Shown here in pieces: positions 9,076 through 17,580 of a stretch of 64,000 nt of DNA; position 1 is the stretch's first letter, and each line of letters starts with the position of its first letter. The position numbers and the translations under genes were made by a program. The DNA comes from Sphingomonas sp. LT1P40 (GTDB lineage Bacteria > Pseudomonadota > Alphaproteobacteria > Sphingomonadales > Sphingomonadaceae), in contig NZ_JAXOJT010000002.1 in NCBI RefSeq assembly GCF_036663835.1, forward strand, positions 124,001-188,000. The letters are read 5' to 3'. The notes under the pieces are model-generated. The model did no database searches, was not told where the DNA came from, and saw only the letters and a program-made list of their open reading frames with translations.

Positions 9076-9472
9076 AGACGTTCAAGCGCTGATCGGTACC
9101 ATCAGGCCCCCTGTCACCAGCATTGGCCGAGATAGCGCCGACATTGAGTATCTAAGGACGGATCAAGACAGGCTGCGAGCTAGCAGGGCTGCTCAACAAG
9201 CGCCGACTAGAAACTGAGGTAGGGGCCATTCGCTGCCTGCTCATGGATGCCGTTTTCGAGAGATCCGCAAGCGTGCCGAACAACCGAGTTCGGGGGAAGA
9301 ACTGCCGGAGCGTCGCCATTGCCGCGCGCACCGACAGCGACCGAGCAGCGTCTCTCGCAACCCCTGAGAAGGGTGACCGGAGACGGAGCGAGGAAAATAC
9401 AGGTTGCGTGCTAGCTATGTGCGAACATGCCCCTGTTGAAGGTCGGTAATCACGCTGCCTAAGAAACTCCTG
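9076..9472. other. Non-coding gap between the two catabolic loci
   Basis: About 400 bases with no open frame that has convincing homology, codon pattern or ribosome site. Frames exist on both strands (for example 9152-9490 minus and 9243-9449 plus), but their translations are Ser/Arg-rich and unlike any family I know. I could not identify a transposase remnant, tRNA or attachment site. It may be decayed coding DNA. Confidence 0.5.
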
Positions 9473-9501
9473 CTGCCGGGGCAATCGCATATCCCCGGCA
9501 G
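9473..9501 (-). terminator. Probable terminator of the organosulfur operon
   Basis: Perfect 9-base inverted repeat CTGCCGGGG / CCCCGGCAG with an 11-base loop, 13 bases after the stop of the last minus-strand gene. On the minus strand it is followed by a T-rich AGGAGTTTCTT rather than a pure T-tract. Its position fits the 3' end of the 12-gene operon. Confidence 0.5.
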
Positions 9502-9514
9502 CCAGATCAGTGAA

Positions 9515-10219
9515 TCATTCAGCAGCCACCGCCAGCGCTTCTTCCGGCTTGAGCAATCCCGACATTTTCCATTGCTGCTCAAGCACGCCAGGACCATAGT
9601 TCTTCGCGCCACCCAGCGTCTCGGCAATCGCCTGAAACCGAGCGCCTTCGTCGATCAGCACGATATAGCTGGCGAGCGCGAGCAGCCCCTTGCGGCCCCA
9701 CGCCGTCGATCCACCATTCGCCTCCAGGATCGCCGGAACCTGCGGATCGCGCGCGAGCGTTTCGAGGATGAAATCCGCCTCGGCCTGACGCCGGTCGATA
9801 TAGATCGGCAGCTCGCGCGCGCGGGTCCAGCGCTGGACCGGGACATAGCGGATCGGCAATGCCCGGTGGCTTTGCGACCATGCCCCCAGATAGACGGTAT
9901 GGACATGACTCACCGTTGTGATGTCGGCATGCGCACGAAAGATCGAAAGGTACCGCCCCCCGCCGAGATTGGCGTTGGGCGGCCCCTTCAGCACTTCGCC
10001 GTCCAGCGCATAGATCGTCGGGTGAATCTCCGCATCGGGTGCGAACGGGCCGGGATAGCCGATCGACACGACCGCTTCCTCGCCCGGCACACGCTCGACG
10101 AAATTGACCGTGCCGCTCGGCGCGATCGTGCCGGTGGCGGCGAGCCCGCGAAAGGCGATGGTCGCGTCCCGCACGACGGCGGCAGCGAAATCGGTAATGG
10201 TGGAATTGAGGATGGTCAT
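9515..10219 (-). CDS. Class II aldolase/adducin-family protein
   Basis: 234 residues with the class II aldolase head-domain pattern: TIAPSGTVNF near residue 32, then HADITTVSHVHTVYLGAW, in which two histidines would bind the divalent metal, and a C-terminal segment. Family members are zinc aldolases, epimerases or decarboxylases acting on sugar phosphates or oxo acids, but many are uncharacterised. It is the last gene of the operon, 11 bases after the LLM monooxygenase, with AAGGAG before its ATG. The carbon-bond chemistry expected of it does not obviously fit a sulfur operon. It may process the carbon skeleton left after desulfurization. Confidence 0.75.
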   Translation of the reverse strand: MTILNSTITDFAAAVVRDATIAFRGLAATGTIAPSGTVNFVERVPGEEAVVSIGYPGPFAPDAEIHPTIYALDGEVLKGPPNANLGGGRYLSIFRAHADITTVSHVHTVYLGAWSQSHRALPIRYVPVQRWTRARELPIYIDRRQAEADFILETLARDPQVPAILEANGGSTAWGRKGLLALASYIVLIDEGARFQAIAETLGGAKNYGPGVLEQQWKMSGLLKPEEALAVAAE

Positions 10220-10230
10220 GGGGGTTCTCC

Positions 10231-11394
10231 TTATTCTGCTGCTTCGAGCAGGAATTGTTTGGCAGCGGTGCGACCGAGCAGCGGCAGCACCTCCTCACCG
10301 ATGCGATAGGCTTCCTCGAGATGTGGGGTGCCGGCGAGAATGAAGGCGTCGGCCCCACGCCCGATCAGTTCGTCGAGCTGTTCGGCGCATTGTTCGTAGC
10401 TGCCGACGATGCCCAGCGACGGCCCTCCGCGCAGCAGGTTGAACCCGCCCCACAGATTTTTGCCGACGATCAAATCGTCCCAGCGCTTTGCTTCGGTCGG
10501 ACGCAATGCCGCCTGCCGCGATGCGCCGATCGAATCGGTCGGCTGCCCGCGCCACTGCGCGCGCGTCTCGTCGGTGACATTCTCGAACCCGATGCGCACG
10601 TCGCGCCACGCTTCTTCCTCGGTCGGGCGCGCCACCAGATCGACCCGAATCGCGCATTTCTGTTCGCCGCCCAGCTCTGCCGTGCGTTGCTTCACCCGCG
10701 CAAATTTGTCGGTCAGCTGCTCATAGGGTTCGAGCCAGGAAAGATAATAGTCGGCGTGTTTCGCTGCCGACTGGAGCGCCGCGTCGGACGATCCCGAGAA
10801 CCAGATTTCCGGCACTTCCTCGCGTGCGAGCAGCGGCGACAAGCGCTCGCCCTCGACCTGATAAAAAAGCCCCTGATAGTCGAATGGCTGGCCGCTCCAG
10901 ACGCCTCGAAAAACGTCGAGGAATTCGGTGGTGCGGCCATAGCGGTCGTCATGCGTGAAATCGTCGCCCCACCACAATTGCGACGGACCGCCGCCGCCGG
11001 TGATGATGTTGAACACGGTTCGCCCGCCGGTTGCGCGTTGCAGGCTGGCGGAGAGGCGCGCGGCGTGGACCGGGTCGAGGAAACCCGGCTGAAACGCGAT
11101 CATGAAGCGGAAGGTCTCGGTCTCACGCGCCAGTAGCGGCGAGATCGCCCATGGATCGTCGGTGTTGGGAAAGGACGGGATCAGCCCGCCGATAAAGCCC
11201 GACAGTTCGGCCGCCTTCGCAATTTCTGCTAGGTGATCGATGTAACGAAAGCCGTCATCCTCACCTTCAGCGGTCAGGCCCGGTGTCTGATTACCGGGCG
11301 CGAGTGGGGACCAGTCGCCGCGGTCATAGGAGCCGTGGCGGATCGTCGAGTGGCAACCATGCGTGGGCAGGCGCCAGTAAAAGTCGATGGACAT
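10231..11394 (-). CDS. LLM-class flavin-dependent monooxygenase, SsuD-like
   Basis: 387-residue TIM-barrel enzyme of the alkanesulfonate monooxygenase / dimethylsulfone monooxygenase group, which uses FMNH2 and O2 to cleave C-S bonds. The N-terminal WRLPTHG matches SsuD, as do FNIITGGGG, FSGSSDAA and PHLEEAYRIGEEVLPLL near the C terminus. Against E. coli SsuD as I remember it, the active-site His11 is kept (His12 here), but Cys54, His228 and Tyr331 appear as Thr, Asp and Thr. The substrate therefore probably differs from simple alkanesulfonates. It is the 11th gene of the operon and needs reduced flavin, possibly from the nitroreductase encoded nearby. Confidence 0.85.
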   Translation of the reverse strand: MSIDFYWRLPTHGCHSTIRHGSYDRGDWSPLAPGNQTPGLTAEGEDDGFRYIDHLAEIAKAAELSGFIGGLIPSFPNTDDPWAISPLLARETETFRFMIAFQPGFLDPVHAARLSASLQRATGGRTVFNIITGGGGPSQLWWGDDFTHDDRYGRTTEFLDVFRGVWSGQPFDYQGLFYQVEGERLSPLLAREEVPEIWFSGSSDAALQSAAKHADYYLSWLEPYEQLTDKFARVKQRTAELGGEQKCAIRVDLVARPTEEEAWRDVRIGFENVTDETRAQWRGQPTDSIGASRQAALRPTEAKRWDDLIVGKNLWGGFNLLRGGPSLGIVGSYEQCAEQLDELIGRGADAFILAGTPHLEEAYRIGEEVLPLLGRTAAKQFLLEAAE

Positions 11395-11407
11395 GGTGCT
11401 TTTTCCT

Positions 11408-12316
11408 TCAGGCGGCGGTGCGCAGCGCGGACGTGCGCGCGCGGACGAGCGGCAGGACGAACTGGCCGATGCGATATGCTTCCTCCACCGATTGCGGGGC
11501 GCTCAGCACAAGGTGGGTGACGCCCGCCGCGTGGAGCGCGACGAGCCGGTCGGCGACGGCCGCATAGCTGCCGGCGATACCTTCGCCGCCCGCGCCCGCC
11601 GCTTCGTCGTCGGTCTCGCGTGCCGTCACCCTTGCGACGACGCCGATGGCGACATTGCGATCCGCTGCGAGCGTGAGACGATCGAGCGTCTCGGCGCGCT
11701 CACGCAGCCGGTCGAGATCGACATCATCGAACAAGTGAATGTCGGCGGCATGGGCGGACAGTTGCAACGCGGCTTCGTCCGCGCCGCTCAGGAACACCGG
11801 CGGAAATGGGACATTGGCCAAGGGTGCCTTGAACCCGCCGCCCTGTACGGCGAAAAACTGCCCTTTGTGATCGAATGGCTGCTGGCCATGCACGCCGCGC
11901 GCGACATGGAGGAACTCGCGGATACGCTCGGCATCCTCCTCGTCGGCGGGGTTGCTCACGATTGCCCAGCCCAGTCGGTTATGTGTGGCGCGCTGAAAGC
12001 TCACCGCCTGTTTGGCGGCATAGACGGCGGAGCCGACCGTGCTGGGAAATTCGGGAATGAGCCGCAGCCGGGGTGCCCCACGCGCGACCGCTGCCGCGAC
12101 GATCTGGCTGTCGTCGCTGTCGGGGCGATAGGCGACGAACAGCCCGTCGAAGCCGGTGATCGCGGCGGCGCGCGCCACCTGCGCATAATAGTCGTAGCGC
12201 GTGAGCGAACGCGTGCGGGCCTCGCGTGGCAGATAACCTGTGGCGGGTCGTTCGTGCGGTTCGCCCCGCGCGGGTTCGGCGGCGGGGTCGAGCCGCCAAT
12301 AGAGGTTGAGGGTCAT
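11408..12316 (-). CDS. Second LLM-class flavin-dependent oxidoreductase, short form
   Basis: 302 residues, clearly related to the next gene (N-terminal LNLYWRLDP, C-terminal SVEEAYRIGQFVLPLV) but about 85 residues shorter. The deletions fall mainly in the second half, and the THG active-site segment is replaced. It could be a divergent sulfone or sulfonate monooxygenase, or a partner subunit as in two-component LLM enzymes (LuxA/LuxB style). The ATG overlaps the nitroreductase stop (ATGA). Function is inferred from family and context only. Confidence 0.8.
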   Translation of the reverse strand: MTLNLYWRLDPAAEPARGEPHERPATGYLPREARTRSLTRYDYYAQVARAAAITGFDGLFVAYRPDSDDSQIVAAAVARGAPRLRLIPEFPSTVGSAVYAAKQAVSFQRATHNRLGWAIVSNPADEEDAERIREFLHVARGVHGQQPFDHKGQFFAVQGGGFKAPLANVPFPPVFLSGADEAALQLSAHAADIHLFDDVDLDRLRERAETLDRLTLAADRNVAIGVVARVTARETDDEAAGAGGEGIAGSYAAVADRLVALHAAGVTHLVLSAPQSVEEAYRIGQFVLPLVRARTSALRTAA

Positions 12317-12921
12317 GCGGCACTCCTTTCATGGGGGTGGGTGCGGACGCCGAAGCGGCCATCGAACACGAGGTCGCGCTGCGGCAGGCGCGTATTGGGC
12401 TGTTCCTGCGCGTGAAAATCGGCGTGCAGGGTGTCGAGGCCGGCTAGACGCCCCAGCGCGACGATCGCCTCGACGGCGAAGTCGGCGGGAATCGCCAGAC
12501 GCTCGCGCGCGGCGTCGCGGTCGAACCCGCCAATGCCGTGGGTATGCCAGCCGAGCAGAAACGCCTGATGCGCGAAGTTCGCCCAAGCCGCACCGGCGTC
12601 GAAACTGTGGTTGCCATTATCGACGATCTCGCCGCGCCGTTCGAGCTTAAGCGCCGATATGATCACGACCAGCGCCGATGCCTGCGCCGCCCATAGCCGG
12701 TTGCGCGGTGCCAGCAGGTCGAGGAAATCGGTCCAGGCCGCATCGCCATTACGGGCGACGATGAAGCGCCACGGCTGGGCGTTTGAGGCCGATGGCGCCC
12801 AGCGTGCTGCCTCGAACGCGCTGTGCAGCACCGTATCGGGGATCGGCTCGCCGGAAAAGCTGCGCGGCGACCAGCGATCCACGAACAACGGCTCGACCGG
12901 GTGATCGGGAACCCGGCTCAT
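12313..12921 (-). CDS. Nitroreductase-family FMN protein, possible flavin reductase
   Basis: 202 residues with the nitroreductase fold signature: RRSPRSFSG-type start (DRWSPRSFSGEPI), AARWAPSASNAQPWRF near residue 40 (FMN phosphate and ring contacts), and a late VALGRLAG. These enzymes use NAD(P)H to reduce flavins, quinones or nitro groups. It sits between the ABC ATPase gene (ATGA overlap) and two FMNH2-dependent monooxygenases, and no SsuE/DszD-type reductase is present, so supply of reduced FMN is a reasonable inference. Confidence 0.83.
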   Translation of the reverse strand: MSRVPDHPVEPLFVDRWSPRSFSGEPIPDTVLHSAFEAARWAPSASNAQPWRFIVARNGDAAWTDFLDLLAPRNRLWAAQASALVVIISALKLERRGEIVDNGNHSFDAGAAWANFAHQAFLLGWHTHGIGGFDRDAARERLAIPADFAVEAIVALGRLAGLDTLHADFHAQEQPNTRLPQRDLVFDGRFGVRTHPHERSAA

Positions 12922-13763
12922 GCCCGCATCTCCCGCACCGGCAGATGCACCAGCTTTTCAGGGGGCGGGCCGGTCAGTTCGGCCAGAATCTCGTCGCGGA
13001 TGCGGTGCACCACCGGCGACGAACGCTTGCGCGGATGCGGCAGATCAATGTCGACGATGCGGCGGATGCGCCCGGGCTTGGCATCCATCACAATCACGCG
13101 ATTGCCCAGATAGACGGCCTCCTCGACATCGTGCGTGACCATCACCATCGTCGATCGCTGCGCCATCCAGATGCGCTGAAGCTCGCGCTGCACATGCACG
13201 CGGGTCAGTGCGTCGAGCGCGCCGAGCGGCTCGTCGAGCAGCAGCAGCTTCGGCTCGGTCACCAGTGCGCGGGCGATCGCTGCGCGCTGTGCCATCCCGC
13301 CGGAGAGCTGGTGTGGATAAGCCTTCTCGAAGCCGGTCAGGTTTACCAGCGCGATATGCTCTGCGACGATCCTCGGGCGCTGCGCTTTCGGGATATCGGT
13401 GTTGAGGAGGGCCAGCCCGATATTGTCCTCAAGCGTCAGCCACGGGAACAGCCGGTGGTCCTGAAAGATCAGCCCGCGATCGAGGCTGGTGCCCGCGATG
13501 CGGCGGCCATCAAGCCGAATTTCCCCTGCATAATCCGTGTCGAGGCCGGCGATAAGTCGCAGCAATGTCGACTTGCCGCAGCCCGAGGGGCCGACGATGC
13601 TGATGAACTCGCCCGCGCGAATATCGAGATCGATCCGATCCAGCACCGGCAGCGTATCCGCACCGATGCGGAAGTCCTTCGACAGGCCGTGAACGGTGAG
13701 CGCACCATTGGCGTGCGCGTCGGCGGGGTTCGGCGGCGTGTCGATCCGGGTGTGCAATGTCAT
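12918..13763 (-). CDS. ssuB: ABC transporter ATP-binding protein, SsuB-type
   Basis: 281-residue cytoplasmic ATPase. Walker A VGPSGCGKST is at about residues 57-66, signature LSGGMAQ at 153-159, Walker B LLLLDEPLGALD at 173-184, and the H-loop is in VTHDVEEA. It groups with the nitrate/sulfonate/taurine importers. The start MTLHTRID at 13763 is chosen because upstream sequence in this frame is antisense-like and overlaps the permease. It is coupled by ATGA overlap to the nitroreductase. The symbol reflects the family, not a proven substrate. Confidence 0.88.
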   Translation of the reverse strand: MTLHTRIDTPPNPADAHANGALTVHGLSKDFRIGADTLPVLDRIDLDIRAGEFISIVGPSGCGKSTLLRLIAGLDTDYAGEIRLDGRRIAGTSLDRGLIFQDHRLFPWLTLEDNIGLALLNTDIPKAQRPRIVAEHIALVNLTGFEKAYPHQLSGGMAQRAAIARALVTEPKLLLLDEPLGALDALTRVHVQRELQRIWMAQRSTMVMVTHDVEEAVYLGNRVIVMDAKPGRIRRIVDIDLPHPRKRSSPVVHRIRDEILAELTGPPPEKLVHLPVREMRA

Positions 13764-13773
13764 GACCGGTCCT

Positions 13774-14550
13774 TCAGTCGATCGTCGGTTGCCAGCGCAG
13801 CAGGTGGCGGCGAAGGCGGGCGAAGAGGTGGTTGATAGAGAACCCCAGAAGGGCGGCGGCGAGGATCGCGACGAGGATGATGTCCATTCGCTGCTGTGCT
13901 TGCGCGACGCCCATCGTCGCCCCGAGGCCCGCATTTGCGCCGAGCAGGATTTCGGTGCCGATCGTGGCGATCCAGGCGAAGGCGAGCGCCTGTGTGAAGC
14001 CGGTGAGGATCAGCGGCAGCGCGGCGGGCAGCAGCACATGGACGAAGCGCTGCCACGGGGTGAAGCCATACAGCGTGCCGACCTCGACCTGTTTGCGATC
14101 GACCGCCGTCACCCCTTCATAGCTGTTGAGCACCGTGGGATAGAAGGCGGCGAGGCTGACGATCAGCAGCTTCGCACCGTCGCCATTGCCGACCCACAGG
14201 CCGATCAGCGGCAGCCAGCCGAGCAACGGCACCTGACGGATCGCGTGATAAAGCGGCCCGACCAGCCGGTCGACCGGGCGGAACATCGCCATCGCCACGC
14301 CCAGCGCGGTGCCGGCCACGCCGCCGAGCAGCAACCCGGTGACTGCGCGCGAGAGTGTGGCGAGCGCGTCGTTGAGCAGGAACCCGTTGCCGAGTTGCGT
14401 GGCGAGGGTCGCGCCCACATCCTGCAACGGCACGAACGCCAGCGCGCGCGCGCCGCCCAGCGCCGATTGCGCCTGCCACCAGAACAGGATCAGGACCGGC
14501 ACGATCAGGCCGAGCAGGATGCGCGCGGCGGGGGTGTTCAGGCGGGCCAT
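13774..14550 (-). CDS. ssuC: ABC transporter permease, SsuC-type (second)
   Basis: 258-residue inner-membrane permease with about six hydrophobic segments and the EAA-loop pattern (EVGTLYGF...LLPAALPLILTG) that docks on the ATPase. Two ATGs are possible. The one at 14556 overlaps the upstream stop, but lies only one base after AGGAGG. The one at 14550 (MARLNTP) has AGGAGG seven bases ahead, so I chose it. It probably forms a heterodimer with the permease encoded just upstream. Confidence 0.87.
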   Translation of the reverse strand: MARLNTPAARILLGLIVPVLILFWWQAQSALGGARALAFVPLQDVGATLATQLGNGFLLNDALATLSRAVTGLLLGGVAGTALGVAMAMFRPVDRLVGPLYHAIRQVPLLGWLPLIGLWVGNGDGAKLLIVSLAAFYPTVLNSYEGVTAVDRKQVEVGTLYGFTPWQRFVHVLLPAALPLILTGFTQALAFAWIATIGTEILLGANAGLGATMGVAQAQQRMDIILVAILAAALLGFSINHLFARLRRHLLRWQPTID

Positions 14551-14552
14551 TC

Positions 14553-15308
14553 TCATGCCTCCTTCCAGCGAACGAAGTGGCGTTCGACGAGTTTGACCGA
14601 GCGATCGAGTGCGAAGCCGACAAGACCGCTGACGAAGACACCGGCCAGCACGACGTCGATGCGGAACATCTGGCGGCCCATCTCCATCATCTGTCCGATG
14701 CCGCTGTCCGCCGCGAGCAGTTCGCAGGCGACGAGGACGAGCCAGCCACGCGTGAGGCCGAGGCGAAGGCCGGTAAGTATCGGCGGGATCGCGGCGGGCA
14801 GCAGGATGCGTGTGACGAAGGGGAGCGGTGGGGTGCGGTAAAGCCGGGCGACCTCGAAATATGCGCGCGGGATCGACTTGACCCCGTCGAACGTGGCGAG
14901 CGCGACCGGGAAGAACACTGCGACGGCGACCACGACGATCTTGAAGCGCTCCTCGATCCCCAGCAGCAGCACCAGCATCGGGATGAAGGCGAGTACCGGC
15001 ACCTGTCGCACCGCTTGAAACAACGGCGCGAACAAGGTCTCGACCAGTTTCGACAGGGCGATCGATGTGCCGAAGGCGAGGCCGATCGCCGCGCCCGCAA
15101 GGAACCCGAAGACGAGGCGGAACAGGCTGGTGCCGAGATGCCCGCCCAGCTCGCCGATGCGCCATAGTTGCGTGAGCGTCGCGGCCACTTCGCTGGGCGC
15201 GACCAGCACTTGCGGCGGGAACAGGCCGCTGGCCGAGGCGATTTGCCAGACGAGAAGCAGCGCGAGCAGCGGCGCGGTCCCCGCAGCGATGGCGGTGAGG
15301 CGCTTCAT
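14553..15308 (-). CDS. ssuC: ABC transporter permease, SsuC-type (first)
   Basis: 251-residue permease with a hydrophobic N terminus (MKRLTAIAAGTAPLLALLLV), about six membrane segments and an EAA loop (EVARLYRT...LLPAAIPPILTG). Its ATG overlaps the MFS gene stop (ATGA). The two permeases are clearly related to each other. Two distinct permeases per transporter are less usual for Ssu/Tau systems, which mostly use a homodimer. Confidence 0.87.
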   Translation of the reverse strand: MKRLTAIAAGTAPLLALLLVWQIASASGLFPPQVLVAPSEVAATLTQLWRIGELGGHLGTSLFRLVFGFLAGAAIGLAFGTSIALSKLVETLFAPLFQAVRQVPVLAFIPMLVLLLGIEERFKIVVVAVAVFFPVALATFDGVKSIPRAYFEVARLYRTPPLPFVTRILLPAAIPPILTGLRLGLTRGWLVLVACELLAADSGIGQMMEMGRQMFRIDVVLAGVFVSGLVGFALDRSVKLVERHFVRWKEA

Positions 15309-16483
15309 GGCAGAACCTCCTGCGCGGTCAGCGGACGCGCAATGCGATGGCGGGCGAAGGCGAACGCGGCACCGGCGAACAGGATCGGCAGCCACAGCAG
15401 GAACACCGATTGGAGCGGCACGAATTTGGTCAGCAATCCGCCGCCGAGCGCCCCGACCGACGACCCGGTCATCGACGCGAGATTGTAGAGACCCGCCGCC
15501 TTGCTCTTCACGCCGGGCAAGGCGGCGAGCATGCGCACGTTGATGAGGTGGACGATCGCCGCGCTGGCGCTAAGCAGCACGGCTCCGGCGGCGAGCGCGG
15601 CAAAACCCTGCGCCAGCCCGAGCGACAAGAGCGCGCTGGTGGCAAGGGTCAGTGCCAGCGTATAGGCCGTGGCACGCCCCAGCCGCGCGACGATCGTGCC
15701 GCTGAGGAACAGCAAAGCGACCGCAGCAACGCCCTGGATCAGCAGCAACGTGATCCCGTCTTGTGTCGTGAGCAGCGGGATCGTCGGTGCGAGCAGCAGG
15801 ATAAACGTGCCGAACAGCGCACCGGTCGCCGCACTCAGAAATTCGATGAAACAGCTTTCAGCGATGGCAGGATTGGCCAGCAGAGTGCCGATTTCGGTGA
15901 GAAAGGAGGCTCCGCCCTCCGCGCTCTCGGGCTGACGCGCAGGCAGAAACGACAGGCTGAACACCGCCATGATCCCGAACAATGCCGCGACGATCAGAAA
16001 AGCCGTGGTGATCCCCGCCCCGGCAATCAGCAGCCCCGCCGATGCCGGCCCCAGGATCGCCATGCCCGCCGTCAGCGCACCGCGATACCAGCCGCCGCGC
16101 GTCTCGCCGCGCCCGCGCAGCCGCTCAAGGAACGAGCTGTTCATCGCCACCATGCGGAACGGGATGCACAGGCCGATCAGCCAGCGCCCCGCAGCCAGCG
16201 CGGCCCAGCCCGCCGCGAACGGCATTGCGATATTGACCAGCATCGGCCCAAGGCTCGACGCGAAATAGATGCCGCGCGCGCCATAGCGGGCGATGATGAA
16301 ACCGGCCGGCACCGTCACCAGGATCATGCCGATCGATTCCATCGACGCGATCACCCCGACCTGAAACGCAGTCGCGCCCAGATCGATGGCGAAGATCGTC
16401 GTCACGACCTTGCCCAGCCCCACCGTCAGCCCGCTGACCAACGCGAGCAGCAGGAAGTTCGCCATGAAGCGGTTATCGGTCAC
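15305..16483 (-). CDS. MFS transporter inserted in the ABC operon
   Basis: 392 residues, about 12 membrane segments, with an MFS-like fold (GLGKVVTTIFAIDLGATAFQVGVI start, IARYGARG loop). The start is a GTG at 16483 overlapping the TGA of the binding-protein gene; a longer ATG frame would run 36 bases into that gene. It has no strong similarity to a known substrate class. It lies between the SBP and permease genes, so it is co-expressed with the ABC importer and might export sulfite, a desulfurized product, or a toxic intermediate. Confidence 0.82.
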   Translation of the reverse strand: MTDNRFMANFLLLALVSGLTVGLGKVVTTIFAIDLGATAFQVGVIASMESIGMILVTVPAGFIIARYGARGIYFASSLGPMLVNIAMPFAAGWAALAAGRWLIGLCIPFRMVAMNSSFLERLRGRGETRGGWYRGALTAGMAILGPASAGLLIAGAGITTAFLIVAALFGIMAVFSLSFLPARQPESAEGGASFLTEIGTLLANPAIAESCFIEFLSAATGALFGTFILLLAPTIPLLTTQDGITLLLIQGVAAVALLFLSGTIVARLGRATAYTLALTLATSALLSLGLAQGFAALAAGAVLLSASAAIVHLINVRMLAALPGVKSKAAGLYNLASMTGSSVGALGGGLLTKFVPLQSVFLLWLPILFAGAAFAFARHRIARPLTAQEVLP

Positions 16484-17580
16484 CGCGCGGCGCTTTCGAC
16501 CGGTGCGGCCTGCCACTGGTCCTGAAGCTTCAGCCGTTCGAGGGCCTTGGTGGCGAAGCGGCGGTCGAGCAGTTTGTCGACATCGACCTGTTTGCGGACC
16601 AGCCCCTGATCGAATGTGTAGGCGGCGGCATCGCGATAATGGCCGACCATGAAGTCGTCATAGAGCGGCGAGTAGCGGTCCTTCCACGCGACGCGCGGTT
16701 CGTTCAATTCGGCCTCGACCACGCTGCGCGGGGATTCGGCACGCGAGGTAATCTCGATCACCGCCTCGCGGTTCGCGGGGTCTGACGACCAAGCCTGGGC
16801 GCGGACATAGGCGTCGGCGACCAGCTGGGTCAGTTCGGGATGGCCATCGACGAAGTCGCCGCGCCCGAACAACTCGGCGCGCATCTTCCACGATTGCGGT
16901 GCCTGTTTGGTCGACCAGATGATACGCCCGACCTTCTTCTCGACCAACAGATGCGCGTCGGACAGCAGGAACACCGCATCGACATCGCCCGAGGCCAGCG
17001 CCGCGTGACTTGCGGGCGGGTTGATGTTGAGGATGCGGAAATCGCTGAGCTTCAGCCCGTTCGCCTCGGCCAGCTTGGCGAAGGGCAATTCCCACGGACG
17101 CCCGCGGTGCAGCGCGATACGCCTGCCCTTCAGATCGGCGATGCTGTTCGCGGCGATGCCGTTGCGCACGACCAGATACGCATTCTGCCCGCGCCCGACC
17201 GGCACGACCAGCCGCAGATCGACGCCGCCAGCAACCGCAATGATCGCCGGGAAATCGCCATAGCTGGCGAAATCGATCCGCTTCGCCGCGAATCCTTCGT
17301 TGATGACCGGGCCGCCGACGGCGGTCGAGACCGGGAACCAGTTTAGCTTGACGCCCTTCTTCGCGAGTTCGGCCTCCAGCCAGCCCTGTTGCTGGATGAT
17401 CGCGGTCTGGCCCTGGTAACGCTGCTTGCCCTCATGCGGATAGGCGATGCTGGCGATGGTCAGCGTCTTGGTGCTTTCGCCCGCCGCGGCGTCGCCCGCC
17501 CCGCCGCGAAACTGATAGACCAGCAGCGCGCCGAGAATGAGAACCGCGCCGATGGCGATCAGGATCGTCTTGCGGCTCAT
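16480..17580 (-). CDS. ssuA: Sulfonate/nitrate/taurine-type ABC substrate-binding protein, membrane-anchored
   Basis: 366 residues. A single N-terminal hydrophobic helix (residues 5-22) without a clear cleavage site suggests an inner-membrane-anchored periplasmic binding protein. The body has the SsuA fold: IDFASYGDFPAII, ADLKGRRIALHRGRPWELPF, and SGDVDAVFLLSDAHLLVE. Unlike the two DszB-like proteins in this operon, it is exported, so it is the likely true binding partner of the SsuBC genes. ATG overlaps the upstream stop (ATGA). Confidence 0.86.
   Translation of the reverse strand: MSRKTILIAIGAVLILGALLVYQFRGGAGDAAAGESTKTLTIASIAYPHEGKQRYQGQTAIIQQQGWLEAELAKKGVKLNWFPVSTAVGGPVINEGFAAKRIDFASYGDFPAIIAVAGGVDLRLVVPVGRGQNAYLVVRNGIAANSIADLKGRRIALHRGRPWELPFAKLAEANGLKLSDFRILNINPPASHAALASGDVDAVFLLSDAHLLVEKKVGRIIWSTKQAPQSWKMRAELFGRGDFVDGHPELTQLVADAYVRAQAWSSDPANREAVIEITSRAESPRSVVEAELNEPRVAWKDRYSPLYDDFMVGHYRDAAAYTFDQGLVRKQVDVDKLLDRRFATKALERLKLQDQWQAAPVESAAR

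Noticed and set aside
9152..9490. 112-codon minus-strand frame in the gap between loci
   Set aside because: Ser/Arg-rich translation, no homology I can recognise, and no ribosome site. Considered as an IS remnant, but no terminal repeats or transposase motifs were seen.
14551..14556. ATG at 14556 as start of the second permease
   Set aside because: It overlaps the upstream stop, but is only one base from AGGAGG; the ATG at 14550 has proper spacing.
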